A stretch of 64,000 nucleotides of DNA from HyVt-443 sp964544655 (GTDB lineage Bacteria; Pseudomonadota; Gammaproteobacteria; Chromatiales; Chromatiaceae). Where the stretch lies: NCBI GenBank assembly GCA_964544655.1, contig CAZJCM010000001.1, forward strand, positions 69,322 through 133,321, read 5' to 3'. Each line of letters starts with the position of its first letter. The first letter of the stretch is position 1. A model generated the notes under the pieces. That model was not told the origin of the DNA and did no database searches. It was given only the letters and a program-made list of their open reading frames with translations. This document shows, one piece after another, positions 34,047-41,570 of this stretch. The position numbers were made by a program, and so were the translations under genes.

Positions 34047-34757
34047 TCAGGTCCTGCCGGCAGTAAGTACCGGATTGGTGTTCGGCTTTTTTGCCACCTG
34101 GTCGCGTAAATAGACCGGTAACGCGTCGGCTGCCGCAACCGACTCACCCCGCGCCAGGCCATCCACGGCGAGCCGGGCCAGGTCACCGGCATGACACAGC
34201 AGATCGGCATCGACCATCTGCAGTTGTCCGCCCAGCCGTGCGGTCAGCGCCTCTGCATAGCTGTGCCAACCCGAGCCGGCGCCATACCAACCCTCCCCTT
34301 GCGGCAATGGAACCCGTTCAGGCGCCACCACCATTTCAGCCTGCACCAGCCGCACCAGGCCCGTTTCATCCACCTGATACCCCCCCCAGTAGACTTCTTC
34401 CATCCTTGCATCGAAGGCGCTGAGGACACGCTGCGCACCATGTCGCCGGACACAGTGCTGGGCCAGGACGGCCAAGGTGGAGACCGGCACTACCGGCAGG
34501 TCAGCAGCAAAGGCGGCCCCCTGGATCACACCGGTAGCGATGCGCACACCGGTAAAGGATCCAGGGCCTCGACCGAAGGCCAGGGCATCCAGCTGTTGAA
34601 GGCCGAGACCGGCTTCGGCCAGCAGGCCATCCATCATGGGCAGGATCAGTTCGCTATGGCGGCGCGGCTCCACCTGGTAGCGCTCGTGGATCTCGCCGTC
34701 CAGCCACAGCGCGGCGGAGCAGGCCTCGGTGGCGGTTTCGATAGCTAGCAGTTTCAT
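34047..34757 (-). CDS. tsaB: tRNA threonylcarbamoyladenosine biosynthesis protein TsaB
   Basis: TsaB, with TsaD and TsaE, transfers threonylcarbamoyl to A37 of ANN-decoding tRNAs. The ATG at 34757 aligns with the family start (MKLLAIETATEACSAALWLDG), although an ATG three codons upstream has a slightly better ribosome site. The 236 residues include RHSELILPMMDGLLAEAG and FGRGPGSFTGVRIATGVIQG, the most conserved TsaB block. The C-terminal half is variable as usual. It lies between yoaA and glcD on the same strand with short gaps. An MtaB-like enzyme, which modifies the same t6A, is encoded at 8.6 kb. Confidence 0.94.
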   Translation of the reverse strand: MKLLAIETATEACSAALWLDGEIHERYQVEPRRHSELILPMMDGLLAEAGLGLQQLDALAFGRGPGSFTGVRIATGVIQGAAFAADLPVVPVSTLAVLAQHCVRRHGAQRVLSAFDARMEEVYWGGYQVDETGLVRLVQAEMVVAPERVPLPQGEGWYGAGSGWHSYAEALTARLGGQLQMVDADLLCHAGDLARLAVDGLARGESVAAADALPVYLRDQVAKKPNTNPVLTAGRT

Positions 34758-34786
34758 GCCTGGCATTGTATCCGAACCGGTGGTAA

Positions 34787-36721
34787 CTATTCAGCATTCC
34801 TATCTCTACCCGCTCCTTCGGAAAAAAAAAGTTCCACATCCTTCAGCTCCCGGGTTCGCGCCATCGGCGGCATGCTGTCGAGGAACATCTGCCCATAACC
34901 CCGCTTCAGTAACCGTGGGTCGCAGATCACCAGCACTCCCCGGTCGCTGGCATCACGGATCAGCCGCCCGGCCCCCTGCTTCAGGGCGATGGCCGCCTGG
35001 GGAACCTGATACTCCATGAACGGGTTACCACCCCGCCGACGCAGGGCATCGATGCGCGCCTGCAGCACCGGATCCCCCGGGGAGGCAAACGGCAGCTTGT
35101 CGATGATCACGCAGGAGAGGGCGTCTCCCCGGACATCCACGCCTTCCCAGAAACTGGAAGTGGCCAGAAGAATGGCATCGCCCAGGGTACGGAAACGCTC
35201 CAGCAACTCACCTTTGGGGGCGGCGCCCTGGACCAGCAGAGGATATTGCGTCTTTTCCTCCATCAGCGTAGCCGCCTCACGCAGGGCGCGATGACTGGTG
35301 AACAGCAGAAAGGCGCGGCCACGGCTCGCCTTCACCACCGGCAGCATGATCCGCTCCACCACGGTCCTGGTGTAGTCCGGGGCACTGGGTACCGGCAGCC
35401 CTTTGGGCACGAACCAGAGGGCCTGATGGGGATAGTCGAACGGGCTGTCCCAGCGCGCTGTCTCCGCCTCATCCAGTCCCAGCTGGCGTTGAAAATGGGC
35501 AAAGCTCTCCCCCACCGCCAGGGTGGCTGAAGTGAACACCCAACTGCCCTGATACTGGCCCATCCGCGCCTGGAACAGCCCGGCGATCTCCAGGGGGGTA
35601 CGATTCAGGCGAAAGCTCTGACGCTGGGTCTCGAACCAGCGGATCTCATCTGCCGACGCTTCGTCACACAGGGCGGCCAGATCCTGTTTCAGCTGATCGC
35701 AGCGGGCCAGACAGCTGTCCAGTCCCTTGCCCCGCCCCTCCATCGCTTGCAGCAGGAGGCCCAGTTGATCGAGCTCTGTGCGCACCCGCGCCAGGGCATC
35801 CCCAACCCTTTCATCTTGCGCCACCTCCTGCCAGGAGGCACGCCGTAACTCGACGCCGAAGGCCAGACGCAGGTCACGCACCGCCTTGGCCAGGGCCGCG
35901 GCCCGGGTGGGAATCTCCGGCACGTCCCCCGCCTCCTTCAGGTACTCGGCCTCGGTATCCCGGGTCAATTCCAGCAGTTGACGCCCGCTGACTGAAGTGC
36001 CGAAGAAGTTGCCCGCCACCTCCGGCAGTTGGTGTGCCTCATCGATGATGAAGGCATCGGCCCGGGGCAGCAGCTCACCGAAGCCCTCTTCCTTGAGCGA
36101 GAAATCGGCACACAGAAGATGATGATTGATCACCACCAGATCGGCCTCCTGGGCACGCCGCCTGGCCTCCACCAGATGGCATTTGCTGTAGGCGGGGCAC
36201 TCCTGGCCCAGGCAGTTTTCACTATTGGAGGTGACCTGGGGCCAGATGGGGGAATCCTCGGGAATCCGATCCAGTTCGGCGATATCGCCGCGCCGGGTAC
36301 GCGCCGCCCAGCGTTGCACCCGCTGCAGCTGATTCACCAGCTCCCGCGAGGAGAAACGCGCCTCCAGCAGGGCATTCTCCATTCGATGGGTGCAGAGGTA
36401 GTTGGCCCGCCCCTTGAGCAGGGCGATATCGGTGGGTGCGGCAAGGGCATCCCGGATCAGCGGCAGGTCACGGTGGAACAGCTGGTCCTGCAGGTTCTTG
36501 GTGCCGGTGGAGATCACCACCTTGCGCCCCGACAGCAGGGCCGGAACCAGGTACGCGAAGGTCTTGCCGGTACCGGTACCAGCCTCACAGATCAGCACCC
36601 CGTCCCGGGCCAGGGTATCGGCCACCCGCTGCGCCATCTCCAACTGCTGCGGACGGCAGCTGTAACTGTCCAGAGTGCGGGCAAGCAGACCGCCGGGCCC
36701 CAAAATCTCTTCGATATCCAT
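34787..36721 (-). CDS. yoaA: DinG-family ATP-dependent helicase YoaA
   Basis: An XPD/DinG-like 5'-3' DNA helicase with an iron-sulfur cluster, involved in DNA repair. The 644 residues include the Q-motif region YSCRPQQLEMAQ, Walker A CEAGTGTGKT near residue 46, the cluster cysteines (NYLCTHR, ENCLGQECPAYSKC) near 110-185, DEAH box IIDEAHQLPEV near 225, and C-terminal motifs LLATSSFWEGVDVRGD, VIIDKLPFASPGDP and QGAGRLIRDASDRGVL. Length and lack of an N-terminal exonuclease domain favour YoaA over DinG proper. The order yoaA-tsaB is conserved in many Gammaproteobacteria. Confidence 0.94.
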   Translation of the reverse strand: MDIEEILGPGGLLARTLDSYSCRPQQLEMAQRVADTLARDGVLICEAGTGTGKTFAYLVPALLSGRKVVISTGTKNLQDQLFHRDLPLIRDALAAPTDIALLKGRANYLCTHRMENALLEARFSSRELVNQLQRVQRWAARTRRGDIAELDRIPEDSPIWPQVTSNSENCLGQECPAYSKCHLVEARRRAQEADLVVINHHLLCADFSLKEEGFGELLPRADAFIIDEAHQLPEVAGNFFGTSVSGRQLLELTRDTEAEYLKEAGDVPEIPTRAAALAKAVRDLRLAFGVELRRASWQEVAQDERVGDALARVRTELDQLGLLLQAMEGRGKGLDSCLARCDQLKQDLAALCDEASADEIRWFETQRQSFRLNRTPLEIAGLFQARMGQYQGSWVFTSATLAVGESFAHFQRQLGLDEAETARWDSPFDYPHQALWFVPKGLPVPSAPDYTRTVVERIMLPVVKASRGRAFLLFTSHRALREAATLMEEKTQYPLLVQGAAPKGELLERFRTLGDAILLATSSFWEGVDVRGDALSCVIIDKLPFASPGDPVLQARIDALRRRGGNPFMEYQVPQAAIALKQGAGRLIRDASDRGVLVICDPRLLKRGYGQMFLDSMPPMARTRELKDVELFFSEGAGRDRNAE

Positions 36722-36739
36722 CAGGCCGCCGGTGTGACC

Positions 36740-37234
36740 TCAGCCGGCCTGATTGTCCCAGACTTCCGGTTCAAGGCCATCCTCCCGGGTCCAGGCCAGA
36801 CGGCCGATGATCTTGAAGCGGGCCACCGACAAGGCCCCCCGCCGGGCACGACTGCTGCTGGACTTCTCCATGTATTCCAGCAACTCGTCCCGTTCCGCTT
36901 CATAGATTTCATAAGGTTCATACTCCTCATCCATGAGCACCAACAATACTGAATCCCAGGCCTGATCGACCCGGATCTGGCCAACCCGTTGACCCGACTT
37001 GCTGTCATCGAAGATAGTACGGCTCTTGATCTGGATGCGTTTGCCACCACGCTCCGGGTCCAGCGCATCATAGCTGGCAGCAGCAGGTGCCGGTTCCAGC
37101 CCGAGCAGACGGATGGCGTCATGATGGGCAATTTCGTTGCTGATGCCGGGCAGCGGCTTACCCATGGTACGGCGATACTCCGCCGCCAGCAGGCGCGCCT
37201 GGCTGATCAACTTGTCCGCCGCGTAAACCTTCAC
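36740..37234 (-). CDS. hypothetical protein with possible PD-(D/E)XK-like core
   Basis: A 164-residue protein that I cannot assign to a characterised family. It starts at a GTG (37234). The stretch GISNEIAHHDAIRLLGLEPAPAAASYDALD, followed by GGKRIQIKSRTIFDDS, has the look of a restriction-endonuclease-like fold: an acidic residue, then QIKSR with the lysine. The middle reads GQIRVDQAWDSVLLVLMDEEYEPYEIYEAERDEL. There is no signal peptide or membrane helix, so it is cytoplasmic. It lies 18 bp upstream of yoaA, probably first in that operon, which fits a DNA-related role. Nuclease activity is only a hint from this motif. Confidence 0.7.
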   Translation of the reverse strand: MKVYAADKLISQARLLAAEYRRTMGKPLPGISNEIAHHDAIRLLGLEPAPAAASYDALDPERGGKRIQIKSRTIFDDSKSGQRVGQIRVDQAWDSVLLVLMDEEYEPYEIYEAERDELLEYMEKSSSSRARRGALSVARFKIIGRLAWTREDGLEPEVWDNQAG

Positions 37235-37334
37235 CTGGCCATCCTCGAATAATATGGAACTTTAGATTGTATCCCATTCTGATGGCTCTTTGACGAGTAA
37301 TCCAGCAACCTGATTGTGGGCGGGCAAGGGCCCA

Positions 37335-37874
37335 TCAACGGGCGCCACCCACACGTTCTATCAGCGCCCGGTTGTCGGCCCGCAAGGCCTCGTCCTCACC
37401 CGCCAGGGCATTGGAACGAGCCGCCAGCCCGGGGACCTGGGCCAGGCGCCTCTGGCGAAAACGGATATGCGCCAACCGGTTCCAGAGATAGGCATTTCCT
37501 GGCTCGATACGCAGGGCCCGTTCCAGACCGGCGGCAGCCGCAGCCAGGTTTCCCGCCTGCTGCTGGCGCCGGGCATCCTCCATCAGGGTCGCCACCGCCG
37601 GGCTCTTCTGCGTGCGCAACGGGAGAGTGGCCGGCATGACTGGCTCCCGACCACTGCGCTCATCCACCGGGGCCGGCGCCCGTCGCGGCCTGACCACCGC
37701 CTTCGGTGCCGGCACCACTGCCCGGGAGGATGGCTCCACCTCCATCGGTAGCGGAATTTCTCCGGGGCCGCCGCGCACCACCGGTGCCGGCTGGCTGCGG
37801 GACGGCGCCGTGCCACAGCCGGCCAACAGCAACAGGGGAGAGATCAGGCCCGCCAACAGATAACCACTCTTCAT
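37335..37874 (-). CDS. TPR lipoprotein, possible LpoP-like activator of PBP1b
   Basis: A 179-residue lipoprotein: signal peptide MKSGYLLAGLISPLLLLAGC with lipobox LAGC, then about 70 residues of proline-rich linker. A compact TPR domain follows (about 95-179: VATLMEDARRQQQAGNLAAA, LERALRIEPGNAYLWNRLAH). Its start codon overlaps the mrcB stop (ATGA), so it is made together with PBP1b. In Pseudomonas a TPR lipoprotein (LpoP) encoded with PBP1b activates that synthase from the outer membrane; the same layout of lipobox, flexible linker, TPR and mrcB linkage is seen here. The functional assignment is inference by architecture and context. Confidence 0.8.
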   Translation of the reverse strand: MKSGYLLAGLISPLLLLAGCGTAPSRSQPAPVVRGGPGEIPLPMEVEPSSRAVVPAPKAVVRPRRAPAPVDERSGREPVMPATLPLRTQKSPAVATLMEDARRQQQAGNLAAAAAGLERALRIEPGNAYLWNRLAHIRFRQRRLAQVPGLAARSNALAGEDEALRADNRALIERVGGAR

Positions 37875-40228
37875 TGAAAAAAGCTCCGCAACAGACTGGG
37901 CAGGGAAGCGGATTCATCACTCCCGTTCACACAGCTGGATCCGGCCGTCGGTGCCGATCCTTCGATAAAAGGGAATTCCCGGGCTCCAGGACATTGGGGG
38001 CCGGCACGCAGGCCCGATTCAGGATCGACCCAGACCTCCTCCACCGTATCGGGTCGTGCCAATGCCAAGGGCATGGGATCCAGTCGTCGCATCATATCAC
38101 CCCACACCTGCAAGGCCCCCTGGGCACCGGTCAGTCCAGCCGGCTTGTTATCGTCACGCCCGACCCAGACCACGGCCACCATGTCACCGCTGAAACCGGC
38201 GAACCAGCTGTCCCGCAGCTTGTCCGTGGTACCGGTCTTGCCCGCCAATCCCAGTTTCTTCGGCAGGAAACGGGAGAGGCCACGACCGGTACCCACCCGC
38301 ACCACTTCCTGCAGGTTTCGATCAAGCAGATAGACCGGCCCCTCCGGCACTGCCTGGCGCACGGTCAGCGGATAGCGCTGAAGGGGCTTGCCAGTGCTGG
38401 ACAATACTTCCCGTATCGCCCGCAAGGGAGTGTAGAATCCCCCCGCCGCAAGGGTCTGATAGAGCTGGGCCACCTCCAGTGGAGACAGCGCCACCGCCCC
38501 TAACAGCATCGAAGGAACCCGCTTTACAGGACGCGTGACTCCCAGCTTGGGCAGCAACCCGGCAATTCTCTCCAGTCCCAGATCGAGTCCCAATCGCACC
38601 GTAGCCAGATTGTAGGAGTGGGCCAAGGCCTGGTGCAGTGGCACCTCACCATGGGCCTTGCGCGAGTAATTCCTGGGCCGCCACTCGTTACCATCGGCCA
38701 GACGCAGAGTGACCGGCCGGTCCTGCAGCGGTGTGATCAGGGTGTAACGGCTTGGCTCCATCAACGCGGCCAGGTAGACCACCGGTTTGATCAGAGAGCC
38801 GATCGGACGCAGCGCATCCAACGCCCGGTTGAATCCGGCAAAGCCATCCTGCCGTCCCCCAGCCAGCGCCAGGATCTCACCACTGGAAGGGCTGGCGATC
38901 ACCGCCGCACCCTGCAGGCTGCCGCCGGCCAGCCGGTGCTGCCGTTCCAGCTTCTGCAGGCGCCCAGCCAGGGCCGTCTGTACCTGTTGCTGCATCCAGG
39001 GATCCAGGGTGGTGAATATGCGCAGCCCGGCCGAGGTGAGGTCCCGCTCCCGGTAGTCCCGGTGCAGCTGACGCCGCACCAGGCCCAGAAAGGCCGGCGT
39101 GGCGGCAGCGCGGCCGCTCCCCCGCTTTACCACACCGAGAGCTGCCCGTTGCGCCCGGTCCCGCTGCTTACGGCTGATAGCGCCCTGCGTCAACATCAGG
39201 TCGAGTACCAGATTGCGCCGTTTACGCGCCCGCTCGGGATGGCGCCGCGGATCGTAATAGGAGGGGCCGCGCACCAAGCCGACCAACAGCGCCAGTCGCG
39301 GCAGGTCCAGCTCCCGCAGCGGCCGGTTGAAATAGAACCGGCTGGCCAGACCAAAACCATGTATCGCCCGTCCCCCATCCTGCCCCAGGTAGATCTCGTT
39401 GGCATAGGCCTCCAGGATCTCATCCTTGCCGTAACGGGCATCCAGGATCAGGGCCATCAACGCCTCCTGAAGCTTGCGGGCAAGGCTGCGCGTCCGGGTC
39501 AGATAGAGATTCTTCACCAGCTGCTGGGTCAGGGTGCTGCCACCCTGCACCACACCGCCGGCCCGGAGGTTGGCCCAGAGTGCGCGCAGAATCGCCTTCA
39601 GGTCCACGCCGTGGTGCTGATAGAAGCCACGGTCTTCCACTGCCAACAGACCATCCACCAGCAGTCTGGGCAGCTGCTGCCGGCGCAGCGGCACCCGATC
39701 CTCATGATGCGCCGGATAGATACTACCGATCTCCGGCGCCTCCAGCCGGACCAGGCTCAGCTCATGGCCCTGCCGATCCTTCAGGGAGACCAGCCGCTTG
39801 CCGTCGAAGCGCAAATCAAGATAAATCGAAGGCCGATCACCATCCCAGAACTGGAATGGCCGGGTGCGCAGTAGAAAACGCCCTTTGTTGCGCGACCAGG
39901 AGGCCTGTCGCCGCGGCCAGGTGACCTTTTTGTAGCCCAGTCGCTGCAGCTCAGCGGTCAGTTGTTGCGGGCTGACCGGAGCACCGGGATAGAGTTCCAG
40001 TGGGCGGCCGTAGACCCGTGCCGGCACGGCCCAGCGCTTACCCTCAAACTTGCTCCGTACCTGGTAATCCAGATAGAGCAGGTAGACCCCGGCCACCAAT
40101 GCAAACAGAAAACTCAGCGCCAGCAGGCGCGCCGGCCAGCGGCTGCGCCGAACGATGCGCCTCCGGCCCTTTCTGCGTGGGCGCCGTTTCGACACGCGCT
40201 TCACCGACTGCTTTCTGGGTTTCGCCAT
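37871..40228 (-). CDS. mrcB: penicillin-binding protein 1B (transglycosylase/transpeptidase)
   Basis: A bifunctional class A PBP that polymerises and cross-links peptidoglycan in the periplasm. The ATG at 40228 gives 785 residues: a basic cytoplasmic tail, one membrane helix (LLALSFLFALVAGVYLLYLDY) and a UB2H-like domain (YGRPLELYPGAPVSPQQLTA). The GT51 domain contains LLAVEDRGFYQHHGVD with the catalytic glutamate and GGSTLTQQLVKNLYLT. The transpeptidase domain has RPIGSLIKP (SxxK), SYN in LAHSYNLATVRLG and KTGTT in GLAGKTGTTDK. The order is L,D-transpeptidase, monooxygenase, mrcB, LpoP-like on one strand with gaps of 22 bp or less: a cell-wall operon. Confidence 0.97.
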   Translation of the reverse strand: MAKPRKQSVKRVSKRRPRRKGRRRIVRRSRWPARLLALSFLFALVAGVYLLYLDYQVRSKFEGKRWAVPARVYGRPLELYPGAPVSPQQLTAELQRLGYKKVTWPRRQASWSRNKGRFLLRTRPFQFWDGDRPSIYLDLRFDGKRLVSLKDRQGHELSLVRLEAPEIGSIYPAHHEDRVPLRRQQLPRLLVDGLLAVEDRGFYQHHGVDLKAILRALWANLRAGGVVQGGSTLTQQLVKNLYLTRTRSLARKLQEALMALILDARYGKDEILEAYANEIYLGQDGGRAIHGFGLASRFYFNRPLRELDLPRLALLVGLVRGPSYYDPRRHPERARKRRNLVLDLMLTQGAISRKQRDRAQRAALGVVKRGSGRAAATPAFLGLVRRQLHRDYRERDLTSAGLRIFTTLDPWMQQQVQTALAGRLQKLERQHRLAGGSLQGAAVIASPSSGEILALAGGRQDGFAGFNRALDALRPIGSLIKPVVYLAALMEPSRYTLITPLQDRPVTLRLADGNEWRPRNYSRKAHGEVPLHQALAHSYNLATVRLGLDLGLERIAGLLPKLGVTRPVKRVPSMLLGAVALSPLEVAQLYQTLAAGGFYTPLRAIREVLSSTGKPLQRYPLTVRQAVPEGPVYLLDRNLQEVVRVGTGRGLSRFLPKKLGLAGKTGTTDKLRDSWFAGFSGDMVAVVWVGRDDNKPAGLTGAQGALQVWGDMMRRLDPMPLALARPDTVEEVWVDPESGLRAGPQCPGAREFPFIEGSAPTAGSSCVNGSDESASLPSLLRSFFQ

Positions 40229-40250
40229 CAGTCGATAGTGCAACAAGGAC

Positions 40251-40538
40251 TCATGGCCCCTGATACTCCCGCACTATCTTGACGATCTGCACCTGATAGT
40301 GCCGGTACCATTTCTCCCGGCCCAACGCCTGGGCCCGACGATGGGCCTCATTTTGTCGCCAGGCCAGGATCTGTTCCTTGCTGTCCCAGTAGGAGATCGT
40401 GAGTTCCGTATCCCCCTCACTCAGAGAGATGAAATCGACACAGCCATAGGAACGGGCCAGTTCGCGCATGCGCGCCGCCATGGCCGTATACTCATCATCG
40501 AGGTCACGGGTCTGCGCTCGGAATATCACGGCATACAT
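40251..40538 (-). CDS. antibiotic biosynthesis monooxygenase (ABM) domain protein
   Basis: A 95-residue single ABM domain, a ferredoxin-like dimeric alpha/beta barrel found in small monooxygenases and haem-degrading enzymes. The pattern MYAVIFRAQTRDLDDEYTAM, LARSYGCVDFISLSEGDTEL, ISYWDSKEQILAWRQNEAHR and ALGREKWYRHYQVQIVKI is typical, including the conserved W and H of the second helix. The substrate is unknown. It sits between the L,D-transpeptidase gene (6 bp gap) and mrcB (22 bp gap), an odd place for this domain; whether it has a cell-wall role or is a passenger cannot be told. Confidence 0.88.
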   Translation of the reverse strand: MYAVIFRAQTRDLDDEYTAMAARMRELARSYGCVDFISLSEGDTELTISYWDSKEQILAWRQNEAHRRAQALGREKWYRHYQVQIVKIVREYQGP

Positions 40539-40544
40539 AGCCGG

Positions 40545-41402
40545 TCACCTCTTCAGGCTGGTGCGCTGCTGCGGATCATGACGCGGAAACTGCCCCATTG
40601 CGCTGGCAATCTGCCGGTAAAGCCCGGACACCCAGTCGGGCTGGCCAGGAATCCGTTCCGCCGGTGGCCGATGACGAAAGTCCCGCGGCGCTATCACCAC
40701 ATGCACATTGTCCAGTCCAACCAGTGCGGTCAGCACGAAGAGTTCCTCGACCGCATTGTCGCCCAAGGCCAGGCAGCCGCGTGACACATCCTTGCCATGC
40801 AAAAAGATATCCCCCCCGGGGTCCCGCCGCCCCTCCCGCCGCGCCTGCTCCCGGTCGAAGGCATTGGGGTAGTCGATCTTCAGGGAGAGATGGAAACTGC
40901 TGTTGGGATTCAGCTTTTCGATGCGATAGATACCTTCGGGAACCTGTCTGTCACCCTCGCGCAATTTCGGCCCCGCCTTGCCGCTCATCCCCTTGATCCG
41001 ATAGTCACGGATATGGTGCCAGCCGTCTCCGGACAAGGCCCACAGCTCCAGCTGTAACTGGTCCTTGATCGCCAGCAGGGTGACCGCCCGCGGAGGCCAG
41101 TCGGCCCCGGCAAAGCGAAAGCGGGGCAGCAGCCGCTGTTCGACCTTTTCCTGATAGCGGTCCAACACATCGGCCACGCTGGCAGCGCCGGCCAGCGTGG
41201 CATTCTGCCAACTGACAAGGAAGAGAAGCAGCGGCAGTGACAACCAGCCGGCATGGCTTGAGGAACCTCTGATTGAGTCTGGGCGAGGCAGATTGCGAAT
41301 CAAAATATTCAGGATCAAGGCGTAAATTGCACGGAATAGCAGGCTATTGCGAAGATTTACAACGCAGAGTCCGGATATTTTGGCCGCAGGACGCAAGTTC
41401 AT
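40545..41402 (-). CDS. L,D-transpeptidase family protein with MITE-derived N-terminus
   Basis: A YkuD-type L,D-transpeptidase. The catalytic motif IFLHGKDVSRGCLALGD (HGxxxSRGC, cysteine nucleophile) is near residue 210, preceded by VPEGIYRIEKLNPNSSFHLS, typical of murein L,D-transpeptidases. The frame starts at an ATG at 41402 inside a 162-bp inverted-repeat element (41261-41422), so the first 47 residues (MNLRPAAKISGLCVVNLRNS onward) derive from the element. The native part resumes at about residue 48 with what looks like a signal peptide (WLSLPLLLFLVSWQNATLAG), but its own start codon seems lost; a TTG at the W-L junction is the only nearby option. It heads the operon with ABM, mrcB and the LpoP-like gene. 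Confidence 0.82.
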   Translation of the reverse strand: MNLRPAAKISGLCVVNLRNSLLFRAIYALILNILIRNLPRPDSIRGSSSHAGWLSLPLLLFLVSWQNATLAGAASVADVLDRYQEKVEQRLLPRFRFAGADWPPRAVTLLAIKDQLQLELWALSGDGWHHIRDYRIKGMSGKAGPKLREGDRQVPEGIYRIEKLNPNSSFHLSLKIDYPNAFDREQARREGRRDPGGDIFLHGKDVSRGCLALGDNAVEELFVLTALVGLDNVHVVIAPRDFRHRPPAERIPGQPDWVSGLYRQIASAMGQFPRHDPQQRTSLKR

Positions 41403-41422
41403 GACTTGGATCAGAGGTTCCT
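41261..41422 (-). mobile_element. 162-bp MITE-like element with 13-bp terminal inverted repeats
   Basis: AGGAACCTCTGAT at 41261-41273 and its exact reverse complement ATCAGAGGTTCCT at 41410-41422 bound 162 bp without a transposase. No clear target duplication beyond a possible TG. It covers the 5' end of the L,D-transpeptidase frame and supplies its only ATG. The sequence resembles short repeated elements I know from gammaproteobacterial genomes, but copy number cannot be checked here. Confidence 0.75.
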
Positions 41423-41570
41423 TGGACGCACACCGATATCCTCGATGGAAAATTCAAACGCTGGATTCTACCTGAATCCCCAACCTCAGCGGGAGTGCAG
41501 AGTGCAAGATAATATGTAACCATTCATCTATCGCCAACCCCTGCTGCCAACAATCAGGACCCGCCAAACC

